Of a DNA stretch of 64,000 nt, positions 44,809-55,254 are shown in pieces. The notes beneath the pieces were generated by a model, which did no database searches, was not told the origin of the DNA, and saw only the letters and a list, made by a program, of their open reading frames with translations. The position numbers were made by a program, and so were the translations under genes. How positions within the stretch are numbered: position 1 is the stretch's first letter; every line of letters begins with the position of its first letter. The stretch covers positions 62,001 to 126,000 of the forward strand of contig JAHLKD010000125.1 in assembly GCA_025526935.1 (NCBI GenBank), in the 5' to 3' direction. Source of the DNA: Cladochytrium replicatum (Eukaryota; Chytridiomycota; Chytridiomycetes; Cladochytriales; Cladochytriaceae).

Positions 44809-45949
44809 TTTTTTTTTTTTTTTTTTTTTTTTAACAATATTATTATTTATTTTGCACATACAGTGCATAACAAAAAACAACACCCAAAGTGCCTTACAAG
44901 ATGGTCATGGACCAGCACATAGGGAAGCGCGCGCAGCATAAGGAAAAGCAACAAAGCAAAACAGAGAATGTAAACTCAAACCTGTGGCTACCCGTCAGAT
45001 ACTGCTAAGGTGCCAAAAAACAGGTGAGTAATAAATAATGAGAAAATAAAACGTTAAAGATCCACAAATGCAGGGCCAAAGAGGGAGTCTGGAGGAGAAA
45101 CTTCTAATGGCAGACCCATACAGTGAAGCCAAATCTTATGGAGACAACGAAAAACTAGATACCACGGTGCAAGATTCGCTGGGTTGACAATGCGAAGTGG
45201 ACAAAGGCTATCAATTGCAACGTCAAGCGGAAGTTGTAAAACAGGAACAGGAACAGGAGGCAACAATAGGTCAAGACGCAAACATTCTGAAACATGAGAT
45301 CTAGAGAGAGTTGCAGTGCGGCAGTGACAACACTGCTTGCGGGGGTGATAAAACAAACGTCCAAGGCGATACTGCAGAAGCCTCAAGATTGACGAAATAG
45401 GGAAGCATGGAGGAGCAATTGCTAGCGCATGAGGGTGTGCAGATGCAAGGGGAGCAAAGCTAGCAGCTATAGAACCATAGGCAGATGAGGCTACTTGGTG
45501 AAAGTGATTTGCGATAACATCAGAAGGTTTGGGAACTAAAACATTTGCAGCCGGGAAGAGGAAGTGATTGTTGAAAGGGACAGGAGAACAACGAAAGTGC
45601 TTTCCCTGGTGAAGAAAGAATGACAACATAGAGTGAACCATATCAGGGGCATCATCATCCAGCCAACGTTGAAACATCTGAAACTGCAGATATTGAAGCC
45701 GAAACTGAAGGTCAGGAAACTTAAAAAACAGTAAAACCCCAGCAATTGAAGTGGAAAATGAAAGGCGAAGAAATCGACACAAACTTTGGTGAATAAAAGT
45801 CCGAACTGGTTTGCAAACAGCAACAGAGGGAAGAATAAAATATAAACCAAATTCAAGCGTAGGTCGAATAAAAGACAAAAACAAATGACGAACCACAACC
45901 AGAGAATGAGAACCAAACATCCTTGAAAAAGAAAGCAAAGCAAAAGAAG
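44809..45949 (-). mobile_element. 5'-truncated LINE copy C
   Basis: The last 1.1 kb of the same LINE: poly(A) of 24 (T run 44809-44832 on the plus strand), 3' UTR, and the C-terminal 300 codons of ORF2 in open frame, nearly identical to copy B. The 5' truncation point is at about 45949, nine bases from the tRNA-Arg gene that starts at 45958. Truncation at the 5' end is usual for target-primed insertion. Copy B lies directly beyond its poly(A). Confidence 0.92.
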
Positions 45950-45957
45950 AAAACATC

Positions 45958-46030
45958 GCCCGTGTAGCTCAGCGGATAGAGTGTTTGCCTCCTAAGCAAA
46001 GGGTCGCCAGTTCGATCCTGGCCTCGGGCT
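45958..46030 (+). tRNA. tRNA-Arg (anticodon CCT)
   Basis: A 73-base cloverleaf with no intron. The acceptor stem GCCCGTG/CTCGGGC has one T-T mismatch. The D arm is GCTCAGCGGATAGAGT. The anticodon stem TTTGC/GCAAA closes the loop CTCCTAA, giving anticodon CCT. The T arm GCCAG-TTCGATC-CTGGC is perfect. A and B boxes are intact. CCA is not encoded, as expected for a nuclear gene. It reads AGG codons. A LINE end lies nine bases upstream. Confidence 0.95.
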
Positions 46031-46369
46031 TTCATGATGATACTCTAATCAGTTGTATTTCAATGCATTGCAGGGTGCCAGATGTACAGTTACCTGTAAA
46101 GCAATCGTAGCAGACTTGTTGAGTTGCAATCGAGTGCGTCTATTTTTAATCTAATGTCACCCGAATATGCACAATGTTATTCTGCAGGGTAAGTGCGCCT
46201 ATTTCTGTTTCTATAATCTAATGTCTATCTGAATATTCACCGTCGATCATGCTGATAAGCTGTTGCATTGCCATCACTTAATGCACGAAAACCGCTTTCA
46301 TTTTGTTTTGACATGGAGGGGGCCATTCTTTAGCTTTTGTAAGAAGAAAGTGATACATTGGCAAAAAAA

Positions 46370-47300
46370 GAACTCACAGGTTTCGCTTGTTCTCGATGGC
46401 GCCGGCACTGAGAGAGAAACCTTATCAGAAATTTGAGAAGAAACGACCATATTTAAGGGACTCACAGTGCCTTGATCAAGTTGTTGAACGTGCGCTGCAT
46501 CTTTCGGATTTCCAAGAACATGTTGCTCTCGTTAAACTTACCGCTTTCCAGCATGCTAAAATCGAGCTTTATCGCATAATGTTCACATGCCACAGTCAAC
46601 CGATGTATAACAAATAATTAGCCTTTTCCATATTTTGCGTCATCTTCTTTAGCGGCAGCGGCAGATAGGGTTAAAATAACCCCAAGAAAAGAGCCAAGGA
46701 CAGCAAATACAATTGCAATGATTCAACCTCGAGTTCTCGAAGCGTCCATATCCTTTGTGAACTGATTCCTCGGCATCGCGACAACAGTATTGTCGAGATA
46801 GAGCGTGCCGAATGCGTAAATTTGCTTCCAGGTTGCCTGCGGAAGGACATCCTAGCCGAGGTAGGGAGTTGCCTGGAATAGTTTGGTTGAGCTTACAATA
46901 TCAGGGCAGCTTCGGATAAACTCGATTGGAATTTAGGATATTCGCTCACGTAATATGCGCCATCCGATAGGTCAAAACGTTTCTTTTACGCACTTCCTGA
47001 GCAAAGTCGTGATCACAGCAGCCGCAGCTAACGTTGTCGACTGGAGCAGTTTTTACGAAAGAGTTTAATGTCCGGCGAGGTTTTATTCTCTCAATTCGCT
47101 CACTTGGACTATCTTTGATGTCATGTCATCGATGGAATTTTGTGCGGTACCCAAGACGGTGACAAGACTCTCAACAGGATTTTTCAAGCGTCTACCCGAA
47201 AAGAAACCTTCGGTGACCCACCGGAGCGATCCCCAAGTCACAGCACACAAAAACAGCAATGGGATAGCGATCACAAACGGGACCCCTACAACAGTTTCAG
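46370..47300 (-). pseudogene. Decayed dCache sensor gene, tandem copy of the next gene
   Basis: Minus-strand pieces match the neighbour at 47738-50129 in order. VPFVIAIPLLFLCAVTWGS matches the first membrane segment. GTAQNSIDDMTSKIVQVS and STTLAAAAVITTLL match the start of the extracellular domain. VVAMPRNQFTKDMDASRTRG is followed by an in-frame stop, then by IIAIVFAVLGSFLGVILTL (second helix). A last piece ends in AGAIENKRNL. Most of the extracellular domain is missing and the stop lies at the beginning of the second helix, so it is not functional. Same orientation, directly downstream of the intact copy. Confidence 0.82.
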
Positions 47301-47737
47301 TGATTGCAACTCACGACGATCATAATTTTAATTTCCGAACCAGGAAGCTAACCGCTTTTTGTCTCCATTTTCGATGCATGGTGGCGAGCTATGCGACAGT
47401 TTTCTCCTCTCTCCCCCGGAATATTCACTGATGGATTTCATTGTAGATCCTAAAATACTGCGATCAACGGTGATTGTTTGCTTAGTTTATTACTTCTCAT
47501 ATCAGGAATAAATGCGATTTTCAAGAGGATGAATAAACACCTCGATCGTTCCAAAAACAGGTTTCGATTCAGACTTGAATTTATTTGATTGCGCAAGCAC
47601 TGTTCAGATCGTCGCTAAACTCGTACCATTCGTTTTGAGCTTGCAAAGGTTGGGATAGTGTGGTTCTCTTAGGCTGATTGATAGTACTATTTGACAGTAA
47701 GACATTAGCGATTTAGGTTCATTAAAGTGGAAATGGT

Positions 47738-50129
47738 CTACAAGGCTATCACGCTGCGGTCTGCAGGGACCGCCATCATACTTCGATCTGTTTGCTTCGA
47801 TCCAGATTGCCCCGTCATCCTTTAGAAAAATATTTTCGCGGTCAAGGAAGAGATTAAAAAGTGTCAGATGAGTGTATTGAACTTACAGGTTTCGGTTGTT
47901 TTTTATGGCACCGGCACTTGCAATTCGAAAGAGAAATCAGAAAGCTTTTTTGGCAGTAGCAAAATAAGGGGAGGGGGGGTACGTACAATGCCTTTATCAT
48001 GGTGTTGAAAGTGCGCTGCATGTTTCTGATTTCCAAGAAAAAGTTGCTTTCGTTGAACTTACCGCTTTCCAACATGCTGAAATCCAGTTTCGTCGCCTGA
48101 TTAAAGGACCGTGAGCAACTCAAAAGGTACAGGATAGCAAGTATTTCTAATCAAAAACCTTCTCCATGTTCTTTGTCATCGTCTTCAACGGCCACGTAGC
48201 CAACAGCGTCAACGCGACACCCATGACCAATCCGAGGACCGCGAACAGGATCGCGAGAATGGTGCCTTTTGTCTTTGAAGCGTCGATGTCCCTCGTAAAC
48301 TGGCTCCTCGGCATTGCGACAACCAGCGCGAAGTCGTCTCTGATCCCGCTCCTGAGCCGCACAGCCGTCGTCGCCCACACGTTGCCGTTGTCCGAGGGGA
48401 CAACAAAGTCATTTATGACGGAATCTGCCTTGAAGGTCGTGGAGTTGAAGTAGGGGAACTTTGATACGCCGCCGCCGTAGTAGGACAGGAGGGATTTGCC
48501 AAGGTCCGCGATGACGGGGTCGGAGGCATTTGTGACCTCGACGAAATCGGTCTTGTTTGCGTTGGCGACGCTTATGTTGACGACGTTGGCGAGACCGAGT
48601 TTGTCCTCGAGGGTGATGAGGAACATGCGGTTGATGCCGTCGGGCGAAGAGCTCTCGAGGACCTGATTGTATCATTGGTCAGTTTCTTCGTGATGACGTT
48701 TTTCTTTTGTGGATGGTTTATTTACTCTGTAGTCTGGCTGGAAGATTGTGATGCAGAGGTAGGATCCCATTTTCCCGGTTTCTTTCGTCGGGCAGCGACT
48801 GTAGTCTAGGTAGAGAGCGTTCTTTTCCCCGAGGACGGCTTCCCATTCACCTGTGAAGGGGCACTCCAGAATCGTTCGGCCGCTCGGATTGCTAGTTGCG
48901 AACTGAGAAAGACATTCAAAGGTCGGGGCAAATTTAGTTATCACTCAATTGTTGAATCAACAACTTGCTCACATAGACTTTATCTGCCATCAGGGATGGA
49001 TTCCGAAAACGGTACTGTGGGATGCGTTGGCCGGTAGCTATGTTTGTGGTAAGTGTGAATCACCAGATACAAACAGTATGTTTCTTTTTTCAACCCCTAC
49101 TTCGATTAAAGACGTCGCACCACGAAGTCGTAGCGTTGTAATCTAGCCAGCAAAATCTGAAAAAGTAGTGTGTGTATGTCAAGGGTCGCTTGAGTTATAA
49201 CCAAATCCTCCAACTCATACATTCCGGGGTAGATCAGGGCATAGTACGTTTCGTTCCAGCTGCCTTCGGGAGCGGGCGTTTCGATCTTTTGGGTTTTTTG
49301 AAATGTCAATGAACGGATACTACACACGCATTAATGTGAGATACTGACGGGTCGCACAAGTCCTTCTCTCTGAAAACAGGCTGTAGGTATTACGTGTTTT
49401 GTCAGTACAGTAATGTTAGAAGGATTTTATTGGAGACACTCGCCCACAGCGCCGTTTGACTGGCTGAATATGGTGTCAGCGAATAAGTTGAGCTCGTTAT
49501 TGTTGCCGTAGTTGTAGGTCTGAGTGGAAAAGTAGTTGTACACGACAGGAGCGTCGGTGAACACAGTTGTCATTCTCTGGATCTACAGTGATGATAAAAT
49601 AGGACCAAAAAAATGAAGCAAGCATGGCTTTTCGGGGTGTGTCGAACCTCTTTGAGCATGGTGGTGAAGGACAGAGCCGCAGCCAATGTGGTCGACTTGA
49701 AACTTTAACGTGAGATGTGTGGGGTACAGTATGATTACCATCCTCTCACTTCAACAATCTTTGTTGTCATATCATCGATAGAACTTTGCGCTGTGCCCAA
49801 TACAGTGACAAGACTCTTTTGAAGACCGTGATCAACTCTCTGACGAGGGATAGCTTTTCGGGACTCACCGGCACAATACCCAGCGTCATGGCAAACAGAA
49901 ACAACAGCGGCAGCGCGATCACAAACGGGACACCTATATGTACATATAAAAAAACAACTCGATGAGTTTTTGGCTCATTTCTTGAATGGTTTTGATTTGC
50001 ACCAGGGAGCAAGCCAGTCCGGGTCTCACGCTTCGGTGCCTGGTTTGCAAGCTCTGCGACGGTATGCTCCTTGTCCTCCTTCGGGTGCTCTCTGGCGGAG
50101 CTCATCTGGATATCCCTGGTGGAGGGCAT
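47738..50129 (-). CDS. dCache-type membrane sensor protein with no output domain (second copy)
   Basis: Many short exons on the minus strand. Exon 1 (MPSTRDIQMSS..., start 50129) joins to a membrane segment GVPFVIALPLLFLFAMTLGI. The extracellular region follows (SSIDDMTTKIVE, STTLAAALSFTTMLKE, VFTDAPVVYNYFSTQTYNYG, WNETYYALIYPGMYELEDLV, KTDFVEVTNASDPVIADLGK). Then come ALVVAMPRSQFTRDIDAS, the second helix (GTILAILFAVLGLVMGVALT) and the juxtamembrane segment LDFSMLESGKF...NMQRTFNTMIKA/FAGAIKNNRNL. The last exon adds about 30 Ser/Arg-rich residues and stops at 47738. No catalytic domain follows. The exon model is partial; each join listed keeps frame, but the central part near 48950-49450 is uncertain. 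Confidence 0.65.
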
Positions 50130-50155
50130 GGGTAGTTCTCTGAAGGAGCTTATTG

Positions 50156-51303
50156 ATGGCAGAGTTTGGATGTTTTGCGGGCAGGACTGTTGTTTACGAT
50201 GGGTCTGGACGGTGGTGGAAATTCGATCTTCAAAGCATCAATCGCTGGTGAGCAAGCCGGGGCCGATCACTATGCACAGGTAACATAGAAATCTGGAGGG
50301 AGAGAGCGTTCCATATTCTGCACATTTAGCCTGGTGTATTGACGTATGGGTCTATTAACGATGAACCTGTGTATGTGATCGCGATCCACCACCGAATCGA
50401 ACGTACGATTCTATGTATGAGCAACAACAACAATAATTATAATATCAACAACAAATATGGTTTCTGTGAGAATCCAAGTTGGACTGCGGGAGCGAAGCGA
50501 CACCAGAAACGTTATTTTAGTAGAGCTGTTGAGCGTACGCTGGCATGGCCTGAAGCTGCTGCACCTCAAAGTCTCGGGAAACAAACCTGACCTGCAGGAC
50601 ACTCATTAACTTCATAGAAAACACCTACCACGAGAGCCCTTCCCACCTCGTGACGGCCATCCGCGCTAGGTATTTACAACACAAAGAAAAGAGACGCTAG
50701 TGCAAAATACGGCTTCCTGGATTCCTACATTGTGCAGACAAAAAGACTGCGTCTCCCTTGCCCACCTGCAGCCACACCCTCCGTCCCGCCTGGTCGACCG
50801 ACATCACCCCCGAACGCGCCGGGATTCCATGCGCAGGCGACGTATTTGGGATATGCGTCAGGTTTTTCGATGCCATTGCTGGCTATGGGAGGGCTGCGGT
50901 ACCGCAGAACGGCGCACGACCGAATATTGCCTATCCGTTTCGACCGACGCCGTTCTATACTGCCATCCGGTGCTTATCGATGGTTTGAAAGAACCAAACA
51001 AAAAAATCTAGATTTTTGTTTAATCTGATTTGGTTGCCCTCTTTTAAAGAGAACGTATTGATGGTGCGACTTTACGGGTTCGAGTTCGATGCGCCGCCGC
51101 TGCGGCTTGCGAAGGACCAGGCGGTGTGTTTTTTCGTGGGCGTGGTCCCTGCTGCGATGTCCGTGACGGTGGAGCTGGAGTACCCATCACATCGCGGGAC
51201 AGGGTGCAGCATGGGTCAATTTTCTGTCTATATGAGCGCGGAGATGGTTGTGCAGCAATACTTCGGCAAGTTTAAAGGCGTCAAGGGGAATCGTCAATGG
51301 TAG
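50156..51303 (+). CDS. Possible multi-exon gene, unrecognised
   Basis: Coding-like segments follow each other on the plus strand. One is near 50158-50280 (in one frame MGLDGGGNSIFKASIAGEQA). Another is at 50600-50670 (LINFIENTYHESPSHLVTAI). A third is at 50760-50990 (PCAGDVFGICVRFFDAIAGY). The terminal exon 51030-51303 ends in YFGKFKGVKGNRQW. Splice sites joining them are not convincing by eye, and one would-be intron is only about 31 bases. It may be a real gene divergent from the dCache gene or a decaying one. No family recognised. Confidence 0.35.
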
Positions 51304-51339
51304 TAACGGACGTAGTGGAAGAGACAAAGCACAGCAGAG

Positions 51340-52010
51340 CTCCTGGGAGAAAACACAATGGTCGACCTAGGAGAGGGTCATTCATCCTACATAGCTCAGC
51401 CGATCTACAACCGTGCAGGATCTAGCATTCCGCGATTGCTGGACATCATTGCACACGAGTGACTTACAGTGTGCCAGGAATGCTACAAGCAGTGTGGCGT
51501 ACAAGATGTGAGGGTTCCTTTGGAGCAGTAGGAGCAACATGAGTAGGAGCAGGTTGGGCAGTTGATGAAGCTGCATCCTCCAAAGAGAAGAGCACAATGT
51601 CATCTCTACAAGACATGGTCTTGGACCCAAGGGCCACCTTCCGCTCACCGGCAATGGAGGCGGCCATCACCCCTGAACATCACCTCAATCTGCTTGTTGC
51701 TCGCACAGGATCCGGCAAGACCCTGCTTCCTGGGGTGGTGGCAAATATGAATCCTGCAGTCCTACATATCAAGATATCGCCCCTGCGTGTGGTCCAAAGA
51801 GAGCTAGTTGGGAGGTTTGCATCTCAGTTCAAGATGCAATACTACACATGTTCAGATGTACACGGTTGATGGAGGGTTGGACCATTTTGCCCTCAGGCCA
51901 GGAATTGTTGTGCTGCAAATCGAGCACCTTCGCCTGGGATCTCCAGGCTCCAAGCAGTTGATCCAGCTCTGGTACAAAAAAGACTGGTTTAAAAACAGCT
52001 GCTAACTAGC
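51340..52010 (+). pseudogene. Decayed RecQ-like helicase fragment of a mobile or telomere-linked type
   Basis: One piece reads LGEGHSSYIAQPIYNRAGSS, reminiscent of the GHSS...YxR motif that precedes the helicase in many fungal repeat-encoded helicases. The next, in another frame, reads FRSPAMEAAITPEHHLNLL then VARTGSGKTLLPGVV, a Walker A. A further frame gives RPGIVVLQIEHLRLGSPGS, the equivalent of helicase motifs Ib/II. Stops and frame changes separate them. The following 52010-52930 has only scraps, including a Gly/Arg/Asn-rich stretch near 52410-52530. Family assignment beyond 'superfamily 2-like' is inference. Confidence 0.55.
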
Positions 52011-52929
52011 GTCCAGAATGCAATAGGTCATGATAAGTTCGGAGTGACTCTAGAGCAGCTTTGGAATGTAAGCATAAAGAAAATTTGCCAGAAACAGTTG
52101 CTCCAACAGCACTTCAAGAGAAAGGTATTAAAGGAACTTGCATTACTTTCTTTGAAGCTGTTCCAAGCAATCAAACTCCCACTTGATGACATGAGGGCAG
52201 CCATTTTTGGACTGAGAGCCTAGTCCAGTATTGCAACACCAAAAGTCGAACATCAATGAGCTGCTCTTCTGGTACTAATTAATCGCTTTTCTTCACAATC
52301 ATTCCTCATTTACTAAGCCTGCACTGAGTCTTCATCTGATGGGGATAAATGCATATGCAACAGTGTTGCAGACACTCTTGCTGGAGGTTGAGCATTGTTG
52401 TGGCGGTGTCATATGTGGTCGCAATGGTGGCTGCAATGGTTAACGTAGTGGCAACAGTAATAGGAGTGGCGGAGGTGGTCATAACAGTAAGGGGAGAGGC
52501 AGAGGTGGTCCTAACAGTGGGGCCATAGTCGCAGCACAGAAGAACTTGATCATACTGAAGACGAATCCAATGCGGAACTGGAACGCCAAAAACCCAAGCG
52601 AAAGTTCTTCTTTAAAGCCTTGGATGATTTCCTAAAAGACACCAAAGGGGAATGGATGCTACCGAGCGGAAAGAGTATGACATGCCCTATTGCATCCATC
52701 TAAAGTGGTCTGGTACAACTTTCATTTAAGGCACCTCAATTCTCTTGTTCAACAGGACGAAGAGACCAATTGGAACCAGCATCCAGTAATCGGAAAACTT
52801 GGAAAGGAAGAGGAAGGTTGACGAGACTGGAGAGGATAATATCAATGACCACTTTGATGAGGGGATTGAGGGGGAACCTGACGAGCCAGAAGATCAACTT
52901 GAGGATCATGAAGACTATTATGCTCTGTT

Positions 52930-53644
52930 CCGTTACAGATTAAAATAAAGAATTGCAACATTATTTCAAAAGTTTTTAGGAACACCACCTACTGAGCTCA
53001 TGTTTTCTTGCAAACGCCGTCAATAGGTAGGTGTTCGGTTAAATTGGTTATCTGTTTTTCAATTAGATTGAGATTTATAGAATGTTCGTCAACCAGATCA
53101 ATAGGTTTCAATTGTATAGCGATCATGATTTTCCAATGCACGGATTGAAATTGGTTGGCTTTACATGTGTATGTACTCTTCAAACAGATCAATACATATT
53201 ATTGTTCTTACCCAAGATTGCTGCCACCGACTATGTAACGATACTCTATATACCTCAAGACTTTGTGTTTCACCTGTATGTGAGGTATATTGCCATTTGC
53301 TCGGTGCTTTACATTGGTTCTAAACGGGTACCATACGGTGAGTTCTCGACGACCTGGAATTTCGTTTAGGGGGTTGAAAACGTTGCAAAGAATTTGGTTG
53401 TAAAAGGGAGAGATATAGAATTTTGAAGGTGTGCAATGATCTATCTTTGATGTCTGTCGTCCAGAATTGGGCGACCAGATGTGGTCTTTCGTAAAAACTG
53501 AAACAGGTAGCCTTATTTGATTGAATACAACGAAAAGCTCCTCAGAACAAAAAAAAAAGCAAGCAGAAAATGCCCATCCTTTGTCACCGTTTTCGAACGG
53601 CCAATTCAACCTGCTTCACTGTTGATCGGCATATTAGGCTCTGC
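52930..53644. other. Intergenic region 3' of eRF1
   Basis: AT-rich, no gene seen. Frames present are short and lack splice-supported continuations. Probably the 3' flank of the eRF1 gene and the edge of the decayed helicase. Confidence 0.5.
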
Positions 53645-55254
53645 TTACAGATCGGCGTCCGAATCGTAGTAGTCATCATCATCACCGAGCTCCATGACTT
53701 GGAAATCAACCTACAAAGCAAGCAGCATTTAAATCTTTTTATGAGCCGAGGTCTTATTTCCCCTTACCTTGTACCGAAGAAGACCACCGATACCACCGAA
53801 TCCTTTCACAAACTGAGAACCCTCCTGTGATCGATTCGTGACGAACTCCAGCGTAGCACCAAAGTCCTTGTACTTTTCGGCAAACTATACCAACCGCAAT
53901 TCAGTCAAATTGCCATGAACGTCTCTAATTGCAAGCTCACCCATTCGATCAACGGGTCTTTTTGCACAACCTCGAGATCCACACCGTTTTCCACAAATTT
54001 CTCTCGATCCTTCTCCTGCTCTTTGCTCAAGTAAAGGACCTTCTGTTCCTGTGTCTGAGGGTTGAGCAAAACGTATCGCATAGTCTCCAGGTTCTCCCAA
54101 ACGATCAGCCTCTCAACCGCACCGAGATCCAACGCCTTGAGAGTATCCTCCACTCCGAAGCAGTATTTTCCAGTGTCCAACGAGATTTCGTCGAAATATT
54201 TTTGAATCAGCTTCTTTTCCTGGATGAATTTCACGTTCTGGAGCATTTCTGCTGAAAGTTCGATTGCCTGGTTGAAACCGTTCTCGCCACCGTACGAAAC
54301 GTCGACGACCTTCACGATTTTGGCCTGAAGTCGCTGATCGAACATGTCTGACTGACCTAATTCGGTTTTGAAGTCCGCTGAACCAGCCAAGATCAAACCT
54401 TCGACATTGACACGATCCTGGGTGACGAAGAACTGAACAGCCAATTCGGCAACTTTGCGGACATAGTTGTGACGTTTTTCTTCTCGAAGACGCGAGAAAC
54501 GAAGAGCAGACTGTCCACCACGTCCGTGCTTTTTCGGAAGGTCGACGGAAAACTTGTGGATGATGTCGCGAGTGTTGCCGGAGAGTGTGCCGAAAAGAGT
54601 TCCGTTACCGTCCATGACGATGAAACCGAACTTGGAGTCTGATTCGAGGAGAACCTGGAGGGGTTCGGTGTGGAATTTGTTGTCGCACAAGTAGAGGGAG
54701 GTGTTGATTGGTTTGAAGGGCTCAAAGTCGATTGTCACTTTTTTCTCTTTCCCTTCGTCTGTCAGCACGGTTCCACAATAAATGACCAGCCCGTTCGGGG
54801 GAACTTTGGTGTAGAGCTTTAATCGAGTTTGTGTTGAAACGATCGCATCGAGAACTGACTGTCGGTTCACGCGAGATTTGATGTTGCTCGCAGTGCCGTA
54901 TTCGTCCGCTGTAAGTAAAGTCGAGGAATGAGTGTCAGCCCTCTCTGCAATCGTGACCCCACACCACCTCAAATCAACCCCAATGCAAATTGTATCTCAC
55001 CAAGCATCTTGTCGAGTGAATCAGTGAAATTGGTGGAGCAAACGATTTTAGTGTGCGGATCTCAAAATACTGCAAGGTTGCAAGTTCTCGCATTGTAGAT
55101 CTCCCACCCCGCTCACCTTCACTACTCGAGCAATCTGATCCTTCGGTGGGATAATCAAACTGATCATGCTCGTTCCGTTTCCTCGGGCAGCCTCCAAGCT
55201 CTTGATGAGCTTCTTAACCTTCCACGTCTCCACATTCTTATCTGTTTCAGCCAT
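53645..55254 (-). CDS. SUP45: Eukaryotic release factor 1 (eRF1)
   Basis: eRF1 reads all three stop codons in the ribosomal A site and triggers peptide release together with eRF3. The start [20 protein letters not shown] is at 55254. Stop-codon recognition motifs TASNIKS and YLCDNKF (YxCxxxF) are present, as is the peptidyl-tRNA hydrolysis motif [14 protein letters not shown]. The protein ends [20 protein letters not shown] plus two to three residues, the acidic C-terminal tail. Five exons: a seven-base mini-exon (ATGCTTG) supplies the Met-Leu before ADEYGTASN. Introns near 53712-53767 and 53889-53942 lie near the 3' end. Length of about 435 residues matches the family. Confidence 0.95.
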
